The notes under the pieces were generated by a model that did no database searches, was not told the DNA's origin, and worked only from the letters and a program-made list of their open reading frames with translations. Shown here piece after piece: positions 58,988 through 64,000 of a stretch of 64,000 nt of DNA. The stretch covers positions 62,001 through 126,000 of the forward strand of contig VXCM01002227.1 in NCBI GenBank assembly GCA_014773175.1, given 5' to 3'. The DNA comes from Lucifuga dentata. Its lineage: Eukaryota > Chordata > Actinopteri > Ophidiiformes > Bythitidae. A program made the translations under genes and the position numbers. How positions within the stretch are numbered: position 1 is the stretch's first letter; the number at the start of each line of letters is the position of its first letter.

Positions 58988-58989
<2 letters not shown>

Positions 58990-59128
58990 GAAGGAACATT
59001 TGCTCATTTCTCCAGAGATCCACCTGATGTTTTTGACAGAAGGTAAGCAGAGCTGAGGAGACAGGTTGTACTCTCAAAAATGTCATCTTAACCTTGCCAT
59101 ACCACAAACACATTGCGTTTCTCTATTA

Positions 59129-59173
59129 CACACACACACACACACACTCACACACACACACACACACACACAC
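59129..59173. repeat. (CA)n microsatellite
   Basis: About 22 CA units with one CT interruption. Confidence 0.95.
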
Positions 59174-59685
59174 AATTACGCCCTGGCCTAGGGAAACCAG
59201 CGCACATCATAAAGTGCAACTCCTCTCGTTTCATGCCAAACTAAGGAATGGACCAGCAAACGAAGTTCGGCCCTTTCAAATATTTATTTACATGAAGCAG
59301 GAAAACTAAACTAAAGAACCCTGTACTTACCTAACAGAAAATAAAGAAACCAAAATACAAAACTGTGATTAATATCATCGTAAAACAACACAACCAAACA
59401 GTCCTGTAGTCTAACTTTATTTTAGTTAGCATTTATTACTAAGTTTATTTAATCTTACAGTATTTATTGGTGTTCAGCCATGCTTTTTTGTTTACATTTG
59501 GCTGGAAAGTTTTGAGGTTGGAAGTCCTAACGTCCGACTGGGAAAAATCTAACTTCTGAGGTAGCTCGAACGCAACATTATACTGTATCCCCCACCTCAG
59601 CATGAGACAGCCAATCACAGGACAGGAGCACCAAGACAATCACACACACCCACAACTGCAACCCATCATCACTTATCACTCACTT

Positions 59686-59699
59686 CCACACAGGGGCAC

Positions 59700-59735
<36 letters not shown>

Positions 59736-59762
59736 TATACACGACCTNCCACACAGGGGCAC

Positions 59763-59798
<36 letters not shown>

Positions 59799-59810
59799 TA
59801 TACACGACCT
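59686..59810. repeat. 62 bp direct duplication around single N (59748), assembly join
   Basis: 59686-59747 equals 59749-59810. Each copy contains a (GA)n tract of about 14 units. Confidence 0.85.
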
Positions 59811-60065
59811 GGGTCGTACACACTCAAAGAAAAGCAAAACAGATTTTACACATGCAGATTTCCTCCTCCCAACTTGAAAACTAGTTCAATCTTGTACACA
59901 CACTCCCACACACACACACACACCACACATCACACACATCTTCTCATATCAGCACGATGTAGCTGTCAATCCTTCATCCCACAGTCAAAGTGTTGTCGTC
60001 TATAAAGGGGTGAACTACTGCTGACCCTGTCTGATACGGGATGGTCTGACTGTCAAAGATGGGAT

Positions 60066-60092
60066 GGGGGGGGGGGGGNGGGGGGGGGGGGG
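60066..60092. repeat. poly-G tract with one N
   Basis: About 27 bases, all G except the N at 60079. Long G-runs are rare and can form quadruplexes, but the length here is uncertain because of the join. Confidence 0.85.
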
Positions 60093-60361
60093 ATTTAAAG
60101 TGGAATACATCAGGAAGAGGAAACAAGACAATTGCAACTAATTCTTGAAAGCGATATCAAGCAATAGTTAGTAAAAGAATGTCAGAGCTGTTGCTTTAAA
60201 CAATGAACCAAAAAGACTGTCGATATTATTATTATTCTGTTTACCTGAGAGGAAATTATCACCTCAAATTCTCCAAAATTTGATACTGTCAGAAGGAAAC
60301 CTGACTGTAAAAAATATAAAAACAAAAAAACAAAAAAAAAACTCCCTATCTCACAAAGTTA

Positions 60362-60392
<31 letters not shown>

Positions 60393-61844
60393 AATCTATG
60401 GATCCACACCCATATTCAGATCTGGATCAAAATGTAATGGGTTCTCCTCAAGGTCGTGCCCACCCTTCCTCCAGGCTTTGGCAAGATCATAACTTTTTGA
60501 TTAATCTTGCTAAGAAACAAGCAGACGCAGGTGAAAACATAACCTCTTTGGTGATGTAATATCTTTGGCCAAAACAAAAGAATATTTTGTCTCAAGTAGT
60601 TTTTATGCAGAGAATGACTCCTTTTTCACTTTTATACTGCACACCTGAGAATAACTGGTTTCATTTAAATTTATGTGGTCAGATTGAGCTCCTTGTCCTT
60701 GCAGAGGAAAGATTCTTCACCTAAGTTAACTCCCACTTTACCCATCAACATGTTTGTATCCAGCCACCTACATATCAAACACATCGCTGAGGAATTTGGA
60801 GTCAATTTGATTTCACAATGCCGCTTTGCTTCCAGAGTAAAACCCAGCCAGAGTCAGCAAAGCTTTACAGCTGGCACCATCCTGCACTCCGTTGTATCAG
60901 AATGTAGAGTTATTACAGGCTGTCGATCTCTCAGGTGGACAACGCTTTGAGACAAACGTCAGAGAGTCGTTTTAGAGCCAGCAGTGTTTGTAGGAAGCTG
61001 CCAAACCCAGGTTGAGGATTTCAGATCAGATTAACAGACATCCTTCTGCAGTCTCCAAGGGAAACAAAACTCTGCAGTGATGAGGTGACACTTCCAGTCC
61101 CTCAGTGCCAGGCCAAAGAAAACAGCAGAGAACGAGAGAGGAGGGAGAGGAAGTGCGATAAGATATACAGACAGACAGGTAGGTCGGTTGGTAGGAGGAC
61201 TGACAGATTTATCACATCGGCTCACTGCGTAATCACAGTGGGACTGAGCAAAGCAGCCATGCTATTTCATGTTACCTAATAATTAATGTGGAAATATTTA
61301 TGTACTTTGTGAGATTAACACCTTTGTTGAACTGAAATTATTATTGTTGCCTCCACTTAGAGCTTATATTTTCACCCACATCTATTTGTTTGTTTTAAGC
61401 AAGATGACTGAAAACATTCTGATGTGATTTTTGAAGTATTTTGAGGAAGGGCTGGATATAGCAGAGGGAAGAAACCATTAAATATTGGTGCCAATCTGGA
61501 CCAGGGGAAAATACAGGAATTAAAAAAAAAATATATATATATATATTTTTTAACAAAGTGAGGTAGTATTTTTGACAATTTTTCAATACATCAATCTCAA
61601 TGAAAAAATCAGGCTTCTTTATACCCTGATAGATTATCAATAGCTGCAATTTGGTCTGCATCGGATAAATTTTAAAGACTACTGACAAATGAAGTAAATA
61701 TTCTAAAATTATGTTTTTATTTTTATAAGACCAGTAAAACTGGAAATCCAACAAGTTAATGAGTTATTTAGTGTATATTGATTATACATTGGATATAACT
61801 ATAATCTTAAAATTTAATTTAAAAAAATGATGTGCTCATTTGTA

Positions 61845-61876
61845 TATATATATATATATACACACATATATATACT
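61845..61876. repeat. (TA)n with CACA interruption
   Basis: Alternating TA units. A second (AT)n tract lies at 61530-61547. Confidence 0.9.
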
Positions 61877-62099
61877 GTGTGTCTGATGTTTTTACTTATT
61901 TCTTTAGTTTTTTCATTACTCTTTTTGTATTTTACAGACATCCTGGTTTTTGTCTCATAATTTAACCTGTTGCAGTCATTTAACGTTCTTAGTTACACAC
62001 ATTCAGCTTTGGAAGATGCCCACTACACCCACAGTCTCCTGCTGTTGGCCACTGTGCAGCTTCACCGGTCGTAAAATACCGCCCTCCAGGGAGTCTCGA

Positions 62100-62215
62100 T
62101 GTTAGCTGTTCAGAGAGGAGAGTTATTTACCCAGCCTGCCCAGGGATTCAAGCCAACAACCTCCCATCTATAAGCAGTTTCTCTCACCTTTTGGCTGCTG
62201 CTGTCTACTGCCATT
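62100..62215 (+). repeat. possible decayed retroelement segment
   Basis: CAGGGATTCAAGCCAACAAC followed by CTCCCATCTATAAGCAGTTT resembles the GGATTCGAACC...ACCTTC segment of common fish retroelements, which is itself tRNA-like. Ends cannot be set. Confidence 0.3.
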
Positions 62216-64000
62216 TTACATATCAAGCTCTGCCAGAAATAGTTGAACTTTCTGAAAATTAGCAGCCTCAGGCATATATATAACTGGTCTCAAGGTTTTG
62301 AATCTGACTAATGATGGATTTGCAATATTTCATCCATAATCCTTCCCATACTTCCTTGTATTTTCCACTGTATGCTATCTTAAAAGGCAGAAATGCCATA
62401 AAAGTAATTGTTATAATGAATGTTTTGACTTTGGTTGAAAGCTGGTCCTCTAGCCCCTCTATCCAGACTTTGTGGTTTACTGATGCTAAGCAGCTCTTGG
62501 CATGGCTGTAACCTTGCGATTAGTGCCCCCTTAAACACTTATAATTCACAGCCTATGAAAATATTATCAGAAAGGGCCAGCTCAGTGCCTAAGGGGGTCA
62601 CAAGGTTGTTTTAATGCTACCATGGGCTCAGTGTGTTGAATTGTTCAAACTCGCAGCATTACAGTTGCCTTAAATCACTTTCAGAGGGTTGAAAATGCAG
62701 TAGAAAAACGAGATATGTCTGTTTAATCATATGCGCATGGAGTACTGTAAACGTGAAAATTAGGGATAATGCTTTGGCTATTAAAGCCTTGCCATCACTG
62801 AAACATGTGGAAATTATTTGAAAAGTTTGAATTATAATGACAAATGATTTGTTTTTCCAGCATTGTGTATAAATGAGGCTCTGAACTTTCATACGCTCAG
62901 TCTGAACTTTCATATGTTCACATCTGCACACATACACACACACACACTCTCCCCAGACCTAAATTTCCTGTGAAGTAGTAGTAGGAGGTGAATATGAAAG
63001 ATTTGTCATTTGGCTAGTGGCTCATATCAGCCGACAGTTTACATAAGGAAGTTTAAATATCAATAAATACTTTCCTCTGCTATGCAGTTGATTTCCATTT
63101 CCACATCGTGATCTATGGTTTGTCAAGAAATAAATAATAAAAATAACTTTTTAAAAATGTATGAAAGCCAAACTGGGCCTTTGTTTTGACTACATCCTGA
63201 TGCCTCACAATCTCAAAAATCTGTCTCAAATGAAACAAAAATGCTGGCATGTTGATTTTAGAATGATAAATAATTCATTCACCTTTTTGAAACTCATTTT
63301 CAGATAATCTTTTTTTCATGGAACCTCCAACAAAATCCTCACCAACATAACCCCAATTTTTCACACATAACATGACCCTTTATAAATTTCCCTATATGAA
63401 AAACTGATTTTTTAAAAAAGGGTGCAGATTTACAGGTAATTTAAGTTGATATATTTATCAAATATAGACTAAATATGGGAACTGTAGAAAAACATTTTTA
63501 CATAAGTTTTAATTTTATGTAAAAAACATTTTTACATAAGTTTTAATTTTATGTATTTGTTAGGATATCCAGTACTGAAAAAATAACAAGAAAAAATCTG
63601 TGATTTAGGGACATAAGCCATAAAAATGATTGATTAAAATTTCTCAAAAGAATTAAAGAGAAAACACTGGATTGTTAACTGAAAATGTACAGATACCAGC
63701 GCTGAAGCGTCATAGTCTTCCAGGCAATGTCGCCCTCTGTTGGACAAGGAAGGAAACGCATTGGCAGTCATCTTTAAGGACCTGCACACTCACACAGGTG
63801 TTTTCAGTTATTCTGGCTATTTGGACCCCTTCTCAGGTTTAAGTTGGGCGCTATACTTGGTTTTACACGGGTAATTTAATCCCATATATTTAAACATTCA
63901 TTAATTAATATTTTTATATTAGCTCTGAATCAAATTGCTACACGTAATCTGAAAATGTTCAGACCCACAGAGAATTATTACCCAGTTCTGTTAATATGTG
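62216..64000. other. intergenic DNA to the window end
   Basis: AT-rich with a 33 bp tandem duplication and a short CA run at 62931-62948. No gene or transposon was recognised. Confidence 0.5.
63488..63554 (+). repeat. exact 33 bp tandem duplication
   Basis: 63488-63520 equals 63522-63554 with one A between. There is no N here, so this may be a true short duplication. Confidence 0.9.

Larger units (their letters stand above)
56111..62099. other. intergenic DNA dominated by simple repeats
   Basis: Joins at 56372, 56791 (T-run), 59748 and 60079 (G-run), plus CT, GA and CA microsatellites. Long open frames here are repeat-driven. No gene was recognised. Confidence 0.5.

Noticed and set aside
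1..64000. CRISPR arrays, operons, phage or plasmid features
   Set aside because: No regularly spaced repeats, no compact gene clusters and no ribosome-binding pattern are present. The intron structure and transposons are those of a vertebrate genome.

Overview
The window looks like nuclear genomic DNA from a bony fish (teleost). It holds one recognisable protein-coding gene with vertebrate-type introns, many CA/GT and CT/GA microsatellites, a Rex3-like LINE end with a GATG-type tail, and many short cut-and-paste transposon relics. Single N characters joining duplicated 62-88 bp ends mark it as a draft assembly.

The gene is scleraxis (scx), a bHLH transcription factor of tendon and ligament progenitors, on the + strand. 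I could reconstruct it completely: exon 1 at 12663-13063, exon 2 at 13400-13616 and a 12-codon last exon at 25508-25546. Together they encode 218 residues. A TATA box lies at 12468 behind a cluster of four E-boxes. The 3'UTR runs to a canonical AATAAA at 26219. The two introns are 336 bp (inside the bHLH loop) and 11.9 kb. I could not tell the scxa paralog from scxb. No exon of Bop1, the host gene of mammalian Scx, was recognised.

Layout: 1-11.7 kb is upstream intergenic DNA with two transposon copies, a defective tRNA-Thr(CGT)-like sequence and simple repeats. 11.7-12.66 kb is the scx promoter and 5'UTR. 13.6-25.5 kb is scx intron 2, which carries three miniature transposons, a Rex3-like LINE fragment and several repeat-free stretches that could hold enhancers. 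25.5-26.25 kb is the last exon and 3'UTR. 26.3-64 kb is gene-poor and contains miniature DNA transposons, low-complexity tracts and assembly joins.

The main structural signal apart from scx is a set of TTAA-flanked palindromic miniature transposons: nine complete or near-complete copies plus one end fragment. They fall into two subfamilies, and two copies have inserted separately into copies of another TTAA-type element. Four more insertions can be delimited by perfect target-site duplications: a Rex3-like LINE (12 bp), a hAT element with a decayed BED zinc-finger transposase start (8 bp), and two TAA-flanked Harbinger-like elements. I found no operon, CRISPR array, virus or toxin system, and no convincing new molecular system.
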